Of a DNA stretch of 64,000 nucleotides, positions 1-10,375 are shown one piece after another (the first letter of the stretch is position 1; every line of letters begins with the position of its first letter). Below the pieces are notes generated by a model that made no database searches, was not told where the DNA came from, and saw only the letters and a program-made list of their open reading frames with translations. The position numbers and the translations under genes were made by a program. Source of the DNA: Arabidopsis thaliana (taxonomy: Eukaryota > Streptophyta > Magnoliopsida > Brassicales > Brassicaceae); assembly GCF_000001735.4 (NCBI RefSeq), contig NC_003076.8, forward strand, positions 19,843,835-19,907,834, written 5' to 3'.

Positions 1-943
1 TTCAAACCAAGAAAAATTAACGGAGACTAATCTCGTCTTACCTTTTACATTTTCTTCCGTCAAGGCGTCAAGTTGATTTTTTTTTGAAAATCAAATAAAG
101 AAAAAACTAGTGAAAACAGATATGAGGAGGTCATAACTCATAACTGTGACTCACGAGATAAATCATGTATCGTGGCTGACGGTCACGGAACCTTTTGCTT
201 TGTACCCATTTTTTCGAGGTTTGTCCAGGAAGGCGGATAATTAGTGTACCTTCACTATATACTCTATAACTTAATAATTTTATATCAATTAGATACAAAT
301 GTTTAATTAAAAAATAAAATAGCAAACCCTTAACCAAGACCAGTGTGTATATTAAGTAACGAAATAAAATTGAACAGAAATTGTTGACCAGATAAATAAT
401 AAGTATAGATTCATGTTTTAGTTTTTTTTTAACTTCAATTTTCAGATTTTTTTTGTAGTCTAAAGTTTGGTTGATGAAAATAAAATAAAATAAAAGAAAA
501 ATCTATATTTACGGAAATATATCTCTTACAAATAATTCTTTGCAAATGTGGAAGACCTATTATACATATAGACATATATATTAACACAATCATTATGAGT
601 AAGTATCTTAATATTATAAATTGATGAAAATGTTAAAAAGGTTATAAATCTATATATATTTGTCTATTTAAAAATGGTTGAAAATCTTCTTTTCAAAAAA
701 TCAATAATTGTTTTTATGAAACAGTGAAGCTTAATCTTTAAGAAGTCCCTCAAACAATTTTTACCATAAAATAAGATTTCAAATTATAACATACCTAATA
801 GTTTTATCTATATATTCTAACTATCCATGTTCCTATGGTATAATAATATCTTCTAACATTATTTTTGAAACTTGTTTCTCTCTAGTTTTTTTTTTTTCTC
901 AAAGCGAGATCCAAGTTTATTTCAAGAGTTACCAACATAAACA
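1..943. other. AT-rich intergenic DNA
   Basis: No open frame here resembles a known protein. The stretch is rich in A/T runs; its last part is presumably the promoter and 5' UTR of the defensin-like gene starting at 944. Confidence 0.6.
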
Positions 944-1684
944 ATGGCAACAAATAAATTTTTATCTATTTTGTTGCTTTCGTTGATGGCGTTTGCTGCT
1001 ATTCTGCTGCCAATGATTTCAGGTAACACATCTATTATCTATTAAAATTTGGTTTGTAATGTTATGATAAATAATTCTACTTTAAATATGAAAGTTACCG
1101 TGTGTTTCTATGAAAAACAAAACCTAACCTAATTTTTTGTTGAAGGTTTTAATTAGCTCATGGGTGTTAAACATAAACTATCAAAAAATATAACCAAAAA
1201 AATAAAGTTTTTAAGTTGTATATTTACTTTTATGTGAAAATATTTCTACTCCACTACGACAAAATGTCACTTTTGTAGGTTTTTTGTGAAGGTCACAAAT
1301 TTTAGATTACGAGTGCAATTAGAGTAACACAAATATTTGATTTTGAACTAAACAGTCGTGGTTTTAAAAATAGTGTTCAAAATCAGAAGAAGAAAATTGC
1401 ACTATGTAGTAAGAAAATAGTCGTTTATTGAAATTGATCAATTTTTATTTTAGAGTCGTTTAATTTGTTTGTTTATAAACTAAACAGGACAAATCATAAC
1501 ATGTTTACCGGGCGAATGTACAAACCCATCGGAATGCAATGCAGCTTGCAAATCAAATGGATACAAAGGAGGGGCTTGTGTAAGCATGAGCATAGGCTCA
1601 ACAACCGGTGCTTGTTGCTGTAAACCTAATTTCAAATCTCAAGATTCTTTCAAATCTAATGATATCATTATTAATAATAATTAG
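944..1684 (+). CDS. defensin-like (DEFL) secreted cysteine-rich peptide
   Basis: Two exons, 944-1022 and 1488-1684, joined in phase 1 by AG/GTAACA and AACAG/GA signals, give 91 aa. Exon 1 encodes a hydrophobic signal peptide (MATNKFLSILLLSLMAFAAI...). Exon 2 encodes the mature peptide with eight cysteines in the order C-x4-C-x5-C-x3-C, a central C and a terminal CCC cluster, followed by an Asn-rich tail. One intron placed just after the signal peptide is the standard architecture of plant DEFL genes, which encode secreted peptides used in defence or reproductive signalling. The specific role is unknown. The family call is firm from the cysteine pattern; each exon is too short to stand out as a long ORF. 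A second DEFL gene lies 2.2 kb away on the other strand. Confidence 0.88.
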
Positions 1685-2365
1685 TACATCATTAGATATA
1701 TGTATTTTGATATGAATAAAAATATATTCAAATATGTTTCGATATTGAACCATCTATAATATGGATAATCATTCGTAAGTTATAGTACGATCCAAACATT
1801 TGATCGTATATATTAATAAAGCATACGAATGCTGAAATTTATGTTAACTATACTCATAGAAATTTATTTATATCTGCCATACCAATACAATTTAAAAGAT
1901 TTTTCAATTAAATGAGAGATAAATAATTTATTTTGATTATTTTTTTGTTTCTGTTTTGTCAACAATATGTAATATGCCGATTCTAAAAAAAAAATCATAC
2001 TCTATATCATATATTGTCTAACCCTCTAGTTAGTTCAAACAACATAAGTAAGATAACAAGAATTAAAAATAAATTTAAATGATTTTGATATCATATATTG
2101 AATTAAAATTTCAAATTCTATCAAAATTCATGATTAAATTAACACATCCAAATGCCGAAAAAAAAAAAAAAAAAAATTAACACATCCAAAAATTGTCACA
2201 AATCGTACTAAAGGCCCAGTAAGTCTTTTTGTCAATAAGTCCATTAAGCCCAACAAACCTCTTCTTCTCTTTCGTTTTATGACATCAATCCATTTGAAGC
2301 AAACAAATCAGACGTAACCGAACAAAAAAAAAAAGTTGGTTTGATCGATCGTTAAAACCTAAGAA
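1685..2365. other. intergenic DNA
   Basis: Contains the DEFL 3' flank, a 19-nt poly(A) tract near 2159-2177 and the 5' leader of the thioesterase gene. A GGCCCA motif near 2213 is a candidate promoter site II element. No other coding potential seen. Confidence 0.5.
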
Positions 2366-3456
2366 ATGGATCCAAAATCGCCGGAATTTATCATTGATCA
2401 GCCGCTTAAAATCTTAGGATTTGTATTCGATGAGCTCTCCGCCACCAGAGTCTCCGGCCACCTCACCCTAACTGAAAAATGTTGCCAGCCGTTCAAAGTC
2501 TTGCACGGCGGCGTATCGGCTCTGATCGCTGAGGCACTCGCCAGTCTCGGCGCCGGAATCGCCTCTGGTTTTAAACGCGTCGCTGGAATCCATCTCTCTA
2601 TTCACCACCTCCGTCCTGCTGCTCTCGGCGAAATTGTCTTCGCCGAATCTTTTCCAGTCTCAGTCGGCAAAAATATTCAGGTAACCTATACATAACACTG
2701 ACCAATACACATATATACGCAGCTATCTTTAGACTTTAATGTATATAAAATTATATTAACTAGAAAAGTTTTTAGTAATATTAAATTTTAATATTGTGTC
2801 AAAGTAATGTAAAAATAAATTTTTTTTAAATGTAAAAAAAAAAATTAATATTTTGTTGAAGAAGTTAAATATAATTCTGCAATTTGAGAGATAACATAAG
2901 ATAAATTTTCACGTATTAGTAAGTAAAAGTGACAAGTTATGTTTTATAACCAGGTGATTTTTAAAAAATGAAATTTGTTTTGATGCAATATCGTGTGAAA
3001 AGTAAGAAAACTAATATATGCAATACCATATTTAAATTGTGAACCTTATTAATTTCACCTAAAATGAAAATTGGAAAACTTTTTCATGTATTTGATAGAC
3101 TTGTGAGTTTGAATTGTATAAATTTCCGGCAAGCAAAAGCAGCTCGTGTACCAAGTTGTCGGAAACTTTAATTTTGTTAGCATGCATTGGACTAAACCAA
3201 CGCAAATATTTTATTTTATTTATCGTAGACTGAAGACCTAAAGAGTAAAATGAATGTGAAAGTGACACGTTGTGTGGAGTATTTTGTATCTAACTAGGTG
3301 TGGGAGGTCCGGTTATGGAAAGCTAAGAAAACCGAGACACCGGACAACAAAATAATGGTATCAACATCACGGGTTACTCTCTTCTGCGGTTTACCTATAC
3401 CGGACCATGTTAAAGATGCTCCAGACGAGCTGAAGAAAGTTATATCCAAATTATAA
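2366..3456 (+). CDS. DHNAT2: 1,4-dihydroxy-2-naphthoyl-CoA thioesterase, peroxisomal
   Basis: Two exons, 2366-2680 and 3298-3456 (phase 0), give 157 aa, the length I recall for DHNAT2. It is a hotdog-fold thioesterase of the 4HBT/PaaI type that hydrolyses DHNA-CoA in phylloquinone (vitamin K1) synthesis. The motif [14 protein letters not shown] (residues 47-60) holds the HGG turn and the likely catalytic Glu56. The second exon ends VISKL, so the protein carries a canonical C-terminal SKL peroxisomal targeting signal, in line with the known peroxisomal location of this step. Without exon 2 the protein would lose both the targeting signal and the last beta strands. The 617-bp intron is AT-rich with no recognisable insert. 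Confidence 0.93.
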
Positions 3457-3876
3457 ATTCAAATTGTATCTATCTCATTTTGTTAGGAATAAGAACAATT
3501 TTAGTTTGGTTTTATTGTACGAACCAAACGTTTTAATAAATTGTTGTACCAAACATGAGATATTATAAGGTTATAAAAATTGACAAGTTATTGTGGGTTT
3601 AGTTTGTAGATCATTTTGAAATATAGTATTAATAGACTATTTTGTTGAAACGTCCAAATCGTATAGATGGGGTAACAAAACTAAACTCCTTTATATGATT
3701 CTTTTGCATAAAATTCTGTCTTTGTAATAACTGAATCATACATACTTTTTTAGTTTGATACGCATAATATAATTACCACAACTATGTAGTGCATTTAAGA
3801 TATCTTTCTTCATATTATAAATGTGTATCAATACCATTTAAATCTTCGTATACAAAGAAAAAAAACAAGATGGATA
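3457..3876. other. convergent intergenic DNA
   Basis: Short 3'-to-3' spacer between the thioesterase and the minus-strand DEFL gene. It holds presumed polyadenylation regions only. Confidence 0.5.
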
Positions 3877-4416
3877 TTAGTTTTTCGATGGAGATATTAT
3901 TTGGTTGAGTTCTTTCTTCTTGAGACAACAACATCCAGTGTGGAGTCTAAATGTTCCACAATACCATCCATTTGTATACCCGTGGCTTAAGCAAATCTGA
4001 TCACATACGCTTGTACACTCGGACCGATAACACATGGCGTCATGAACGTCAATAGCGTTTATTTTAGCTGTAAAAGATATCATAAAAATCTATTATATAT
4101 GATAGATCATCATTTATGTTTATATTTAGAGAGCTCTACATTGAGATTCGATCACGATCAAACGGTAAGGTTACTTCACGATAAACTAACGAAGATAGTG
4201 TATTTTGCTGAATGATGTAAATTATATTAAAAAAAAATATAAGGTATATATATAAACAAACGAAGGTAATATGGTTTAGATCAAGAAAATACCCTAATAG
4301 AAATCAAAAAGTTTGTGTATATGTTTTATGAATTTGTAAATTGACTTACCGGCCATCGCAAACAAGAGAACAATTGTTATGGCAGTCAGTATATGTGAAT
4401 GTTTCTGGTTCTGCAT
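3877..4416 (-). CDS. defensin-like (DEFL) secreted cysteine-rich peptide
   Basis: Read on the minus strand: exon 1 is 4416-4350 (signal peptide MQNQKHSHILTAITIVLLFAMA) and exon 2 is 4067-3877. They join in phase 1 across GTAAGT...TTTTACAG to give 85 aa. The mature part has eight cysteines (MCYRSEC, SVC, QIC, WYC and a GCCC cluster) with a Lys-rich tail, the same scaffold as the DEFL gene at 944-1684 but with very different residues between the cysteines. A TATATAA box lies at 4503-4509 on the minus strand, about 90 bp before the ATG. Function unknown; probably an extracellular peptide. Confidence 0.87.
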
Positions 4417-4502
4417 TTTTTTGTTTTGAGGTGTCACTAGCTAATAGCTATTACTTTGTTTTCTCTTTGTTTTTAGATGTATCCATTGAGATTAAAGTGC
4501 TC

Positions 4503-4509
4503 TTATATA
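4503..4509 (-). promoter_or_regulatory. TATA box of the minus-strand DEFL gene
   Basis: Minus-strand TATATAA about 90 bp upstream of the ATG at 4416, a suitable distance for a short 5' UTR. Confidence 0.5.
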
Positions 4510-5766
4510 GGGGTTTGGTTTTCGCAGATAAAATTAATCAATTTAGCTGGATTTTATTCTATACCCACAAAATAAATTTATAAAAGCTAAGATATAATTT
4601 TGATATGATGGTTCATGAAAGTGTCAACTTTGGTTAGATTTAAACCTGCATAACGCATTATGAAATTGACTATATATATATTAAGAAAGAGATAATTCTC
4701 ATTTAATTTTTAGTAAAATAATTACTCAATTTTATATTATACCAGAAACAAAGTGGGTTCAAAAATTATTAAGGCTATATCATATGTAAATACAATTAAG
4801 AAACATTTATGTAAGAAAATTAGAAACTGAAATTTCATATCAAGAATTAACAAAGAAAACATTAATAAAATTTCTTGTTACCTTAAATATACCATTTTAT
4901 TTAAATGAACATTAAATCATAGTATTTTAGATTTAAGAAAAAAGAACTACACAGAAATTTCTTTAATAAATCTAATATATATGAAAATAAATAGAAAGCA
5001 CTACTGAAAGAAGATCCATATAAATTAAAGATAGTTTGGTCAATGCCAATCATCATTTTGAACCAAATCCACATTTAAGGAAAATTGATGTTATTCTTTA
5101 ACCCGAAAACATGTTCTTGTCTTTGCACATGTGTCTCGCCCTATTTTTTATTTCTTCATTCAACAAGTCAAAATGAATCTATTTTACTACATGATCTCTA
5201 TAAACGAATGTCATAAAGATTTTATGGCCTTCAAACTTGGTCTCAACATCGATCATGTATATGATTATCTGATTCATCCATATAGAAGAGGGCTAACCCG
5301 CCCCTTGTACCTTGCTTTGGCCTTAAAAAGGTTTTCAAGAATTTACTTTCTTTCTTATTTGATTTTAACTTTGTAAATGTCACATTTTTCCGTTAATTAA
5401 TTCTTTCGCTGAGTGACAAATATGTTAATATGACATTTATCATCAAGATATATATTTTATCATATTTTTGATACATGACTATCAAACAAACGTCACACTA
5501 TTGGTCAGAGATTATTCGACATAATCCATAAGAAGTTGTAAATATATCATCAAGTGTGAATAAATGTATATAAATATTATTAAAAAAAAAAATTAGTAGT
5601 TGCTTTTTCGCGATTCGTGCGAATAGATTCTGATGCCAAATTTGGATATTATTAAGAGCACATGTTTCTCCTTGTGTCGTGTCTTTTATTTAAGAGAGAA
5701 TCATCATCTCTCACTCTCATCTTCTAGAAGTTAAAACATCACGCCATCTTCCGAATTCAAACGCCG
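4510..5766. other. intergenic DNA, divergent promoters
   Basis: About 1.2 kb between the minus-strand DEFL gene and the HAD hydrolase. An open frame at 5131-5376 resembles nothing I know and is probably chance. The segment is very AT-rich until about 5690, where pyrimidine-rich 5' UTR sequence starts. Confidence 0.5.
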
Positions 5767-5808
5767 ATGTTCTGTCGTTTTCTGTCTCACATATTGGAAC
5801 GAGCGTAA
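5767..5808 (+). CDS. upstream ORF in the HAD hydrolase 5' leader
   Basis: A 13-codon ORF (MFCRFLSHILERA, then TAA) ends two bases before the main ATG at 5811. The start and stop are directly visible; translation is inferred. Its position would force reinitiation or leaky scanning to reach the main ORF. Confidence 0.45.
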   Translation: MFCRFLSHILERA

Positions 5809-5810
5809 AG

Positions 5811-8800
5811 ATGCCTAATTTCTCAGTTAACGTTCCCCAACTCTCATCTCTTTACAGTACAAAAACGCCCAAAGTGAGAATGAATCTATGTGCCGATCAG
5901 GTGTTCGATAAAAAGCTTCTGTGGAGAGATATGTCAACGAAGATGAAATTTCCTTCTTTTTCTGCTGCGGAATTACCTGATTTGAGGAAAAGTAACAAGA
6001 GGAGGGGATCTCTTAGGATGATCAAGTGCAGAGCCGCCGGAGCTGACGGTGGACGCGTGGCTGTTGGGGATGATGTGTTTTCGGTTACTACTTCTTCTAA
6101 GTATGAAGTTGACTATCTGGGTCAAAGTACTAAGGGAGATTTGAATCTCAAGCTTGACCCTCTTCAGTCATTTGGTATATATACAATCTTCCTTTTTGTT
6201 TTGTTAGTTTTCGAAATTCAGATTGGTTTTAGTGAAATGTGGGATAAAGTTTTGGTCTTTGGTTAGGGAACTTGATTTTGGTTGATGTTTGTTTAATTGA
6301 GATAAATAAGAGCTAAAAAGATCGAACCTTTGTTGTGAATGTCACGTTGTATGAGCAAAATGTAACTTTGGTGTATCTATGTAGGAGATGGGCAGGCTAC
6401 ATTGGAGGGTCCCATTGAGGAGGTAGCGAGAACAGAGGCTCAAGCGGCTGAAAATTTGATTAGAGAGTTGGGTATCCAAGTTCGTTATCTAATCCTTACA
6501 ACTTTGTGTTATGTATTTGAAGTTTGAGTATCCCTTTGTTGCGAAAACATGAATGTATTGAGTTATTTGTGTCTGGTTTTATATGGACTTTTCTTTTTCT
6601 TTTGTGTCACATTCTCATGCCTGGTATTGCAGGGCCCTTTCTCTGCACAGCACTCTCCTCGGGGTATATTTTGTAGTCGTACATTGAATCTTCGGTCCAT
6701 TAGTGCAATTGGATATGATATGGATTACACTTTGATGCACTACAATGTCATGGTGAGTTCTTCCTTTCTCAGACATAAGTAGGAAACATTTATGCACCCA
6801 TATTTGATGCTAATTTATGGTCTTGTTCAGGCTTGGGAAGGAAAGGCTTATGACTATTGCATGGAAAATCTAAAGAGCATGGGTTTCCCTGTTGATGGAC
6901 TTGCTTTTGATCCGGAACTGGTGATATGTTTATTTTCTTGTGAAAGTTGAAAGGTTCCACATTGTAGTACCCTATCTAGTTTTTAGAGTACTCAAACTAT
7001 GTTTTCTCTTATTATAGGTTATCAGGGGTCTCATGATTGACAAAGAGAAAGGTAATTTAGTTAAGGCCGATAGATTTGGGTATGTGAAGAGAGCCATGCA
7101 CGGTACAAAGATGTTATCAAATAAAGCTGTCAGGTATATTTGACTTTTCAACACCATTGGTAATGTGAAGAAAAAAGAGAGTTGCAAAGTCATTGTTCTG
7201 TTTTGAAGGAAGTCTCATTCTCTTATTGTCTTTGTATGGATGAAAGTGAGATCTATGGAAGGGAGTTAGTTGACCTGCGGAACCAGAGTCGATGGGAGTT
7301 TCTCAATACATTTTTTTCAGTTTCAGAGGCTCTGGCTTATGCACAGGTACGTTCTTTTATTACAAGAAATGGTAGCTGAACAATTTGCAGTTGATTTTGG
7401 ACATAATTTACTTTATTTATTTATTTGTAACTCATATAATTTTCACATTCGTTTTCTCAACTGATGACTCTTCACCCCAATGAACTTTCTTTTTTACAAA
7501 ATTTTCCGCACGGCTTCTGCTAAGCAATGAAAGTTCAAATCATTTCAGATGGTTGATAGATTGGATGATGGATTTATTTCGGCAGATCTTGGCACTCTTG
7601 ATTATAAAGGACTGTATAAGGTTGTGTTTCATAGAACCTAAATTTCATTGAACTGAAATCTTTGCATATATATTTTTTAATCTAATCATTTTTTCCAGGC
7701 TGTTGCAAAAGCTCTCTTCAGAGCACATGTTGAAGGACAACTTAAGGTTGATAGTTTGTCCATTCCATAATCATTTTCTTAAATATCAGTTTTCTCCGGT
7801 CCCTCTTGAATAATAGTTACTTTGCAGAGTGAGATAATGTCCAAGCCGGAACTATTTGTCGAGCCAGACCCAGAACTACCTTTAGCTCTTTTAGATCAAA
7901 AGGAGGTAATGGTTCAGTCTTTACACAATATATCTAACTATGATGGTTTCAGTTGTTAATATTGTCATGTTCGTTCATAGGCTGGTAAGAAGCTCTTGCT
8001 TATCACAAACTCGGATTATCACTACACAGACAAAATGATGAAGCATTCATTTAACAAATTCCTTCCCAATGACATGGACTGGCGAGATCTTTTTGACATG
8101 GTGAGCAAACGTAAATTTGTTTCTGCATTTTGATTGTAAATCTGTTGTTTTTCAGAGAGTAGTTTGCATTAGACTTTACTGTTTTTGAATTCATGTTTCC
8201 ACATAGGTGATAGTTTCTGCGAGGAAACCAGAGTTCTTCCAGATGTCGCACCCTCTATATGAGGTTGTGACTGGAGAGGGTTTGATGCGTCCATGCTTCA
8301 AGGCTGAAACAGGTAATTTCTCATTGTTTCTACTGAATTTAAGCTGATAACTTTACGGTGGAGAAAGCTAAAATTTTTTTCCTCTCACTGTTTGTCTCCT
8401 ATAGGAGGTTTGTACTCAGGAGGAAGTGCTCAAATGATAGAGAGTTCACTCAACGTTCATGGAGATGAGATTTTGTATGTTGGTGACCACATCTACACTG
8501 ATGTCAGCGTATCCAAAGTCCATCTCAGGTGGCGAACTGCGCTGATTTGCCGTGAACTGGAAGAAGAGGTTTGGATAAATTATACTCTGAACTATATCAA
8601 TAGATGACAGAACTTGAAGGGTTTTCGTTCGTTGAAGTAACATAAAAACCCTGATTTTCTCTTGTTTCTTTGCAGTATATGGCTCTAATTGGCAGTCGTG
8701 GTCACCGAGAAGAGCTAATAGAGCTTATAAATCAAAAAGAGGTTGTTGGGGATCTCTTTAACCAACTTCGGCTTGCTCTTCAAAGACGAAGCAAAGGCCG

Positions 8801-9548
8801 TCCTGCTCAGGTTTGTTTATCTCCTTACAAGCTCTAGAGTCTATCTTCTCTCCCTGTGTGGAACACAATGTGTATGAACAGATAAATAGATAGAGATTTG
8901 TGACGGAAATTGCTTATAAAGATATCCGTTTCTCTTTTCCTTCTAGACTCTCGCTGCTACCAACTTGGATGATCAAGAACTGACAGAGACCATGCAAAAG
9001 CTTCTTATTGTAATGCAAAGACTAGATGACAAGATTGGTCTAATGCTGGAAACAGATGGCGAGCTCTTTAACAAAAGGTAAAAAGAAAAAGACAAACAAA
9101 TGTAGTAAGATTACTCAAGATTCACAGAAAGGGATATGTCTGAGCCATAATTCTTGGGCTGTTTTGCAGGTGGGGCTTCCTCTCACGCGCGGGTTTGTGG
9201 GATAAAAGCCACTTGATGAGACAAATCGAAAAGTATTTATGCCTCTTCTCTGCATTTCCGAGTAACTCATAAGCTCAAACCAAGCTCACATTTAAACTAC
9301 ACTTACTTTCTTCAAAATTGGTTTCAGGTATGCGGATATATACACATCAAGAGTCTCCAACTTCCTCAACTACACACCCTTCATGTATTTCCGCTCACAA
9401 GAGCAGGTAAAAAGCTTAAATCAGATTATCAGTATAGATACAAACGAAATCTGAGGCAGATTCTAATTAAACTCACTCATGTTTTTTCTCTCCTCTGCAG
9501 TCACTGGCTCACGATTCTCCGCTTCCAGATGCGGGTATAGAAAACTAG
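5811..9548 (+). CDS. HAD-superfamily hydrolase, 5'-nucleotidase type (cytosolic IMP-GMP nucleotidase family)
   Basis: Seventeen exons: 5811-6174, 6385-6479, 6633-6752, 6831-6920, 7018-7133, 7247-7346, 7549-7620, 7699-7746, 7828-7905, 7981-8100, 8207-8312, 8405-8568, 8676-8810, 8947-9077, 9170-9232, 9328-9406, 9501-9548. All phases agree and give 642 aa. HAD motif I is GYDMDYTL with Asp182 and Asp184, motif II is LLLITNS near 366-372, and the acidic motif IV is GDHIYTD (463-469). This matches the NT5C2/IMP-GMP 5'-nucleotidase family, which removes phosphate from nucleoside monophosphates; the plant substrate is not settled by sequence. About 100 N-terminal residues rich in Ser, Lys and Arg precede the domain and could be an organellar transit peptide. 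The exon 2 donor (CAA/GTTCGT) is weak. Confidence 0.92.
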
Positions 9549-10375
9549 CGGTTGTGACCAAAGTTGAGGCAACTTGTGTGTTGTAATATTTTTAGATGAA
9601 AAAACTGTGGATAGAAGAAATGTAACAATAGAAATTCTTAAGCTCAAAAGTCTACTTTATGTATAAAATGTGTATTCTTATTCTCTGAATTGAAGTTAAA
9701 GCTGGCCTTGGTTGGTATGTTGCTGTTGTTTTTATTTACTGTCTTATCTTTTTTAAGCTTTTTCAGGCTGACATCAGAGGCAGATTGTGCAAATGACTAC
9801 TTTTAGAGAAACATTATACTTTGAGATTTTGTGAATTCTGATGACTGTTATATCAACCACTAGACACTAGACAGTGCAGACTTCTATATAAACAATCGAT
9901 TCGTTGTGAGCACACAATTCATTACTTCAATTGCAAGAGAATTAATAAGAAATCTCTCAATCTCTTTATTATTCAGTATCTCGATCTTTCGCAGATAACA
10001 AATTTGTGATATTACTATACGAAACATCTAAGACCTATGATGCAGAAAACGCACCGTTTTCCTTACGTCAAAGTTTGAAACATACGGACTCTTCTCTGTC
10101 GTTCTTATTCGCTCTTCTGGATTTTGTTTCTCCAAGCAAAAAAAACTCCGACTTTCAACGAAAACTCAGTGCCTCGTCCCTCTCTTTCAAAAAGGTACTC
10201 TTTTTTTATCACCCAGCTTAGTTTTTAGGGTTCAATTTTGGATCTTAGGGTTCCGTAATTTTAAGATTCTCGAAACATCTTTTTGCCTTGCGTTAGCTGA
10301 GGATTAGAATCCCAATTTGAGTTGGATACCTAAAAGTCAGATTCTTTTTTGTTGTAAATTTGAAGGTTTTTGGTT
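9549..10375. other. intergenic DNA and leader of the MUSTANG gene
   Basis: Holds the 3' UTR of the hydrolase and the 5' leader of the next gene. The open frame at 10006-10221 is likely leader sequence. A GT donor after 10195 and an AG before 10366 could bound a 5' UTR intron, and two TTAGGG motifs lie near 10224-10250. Confidence 0.45.

Noticed and set aside
5131-5376. 81-aa ORF between DEFL and the nucleotidase
   Set aside because: No recognisable domain, no cysteine pattern and AT-driven composition; probably chance.
10006-10221. 71-aa ORF upstream of the MUSTANG gene
   Set aside because: Lies in the probable leader and runs into a likely leader intron; no known protein features.
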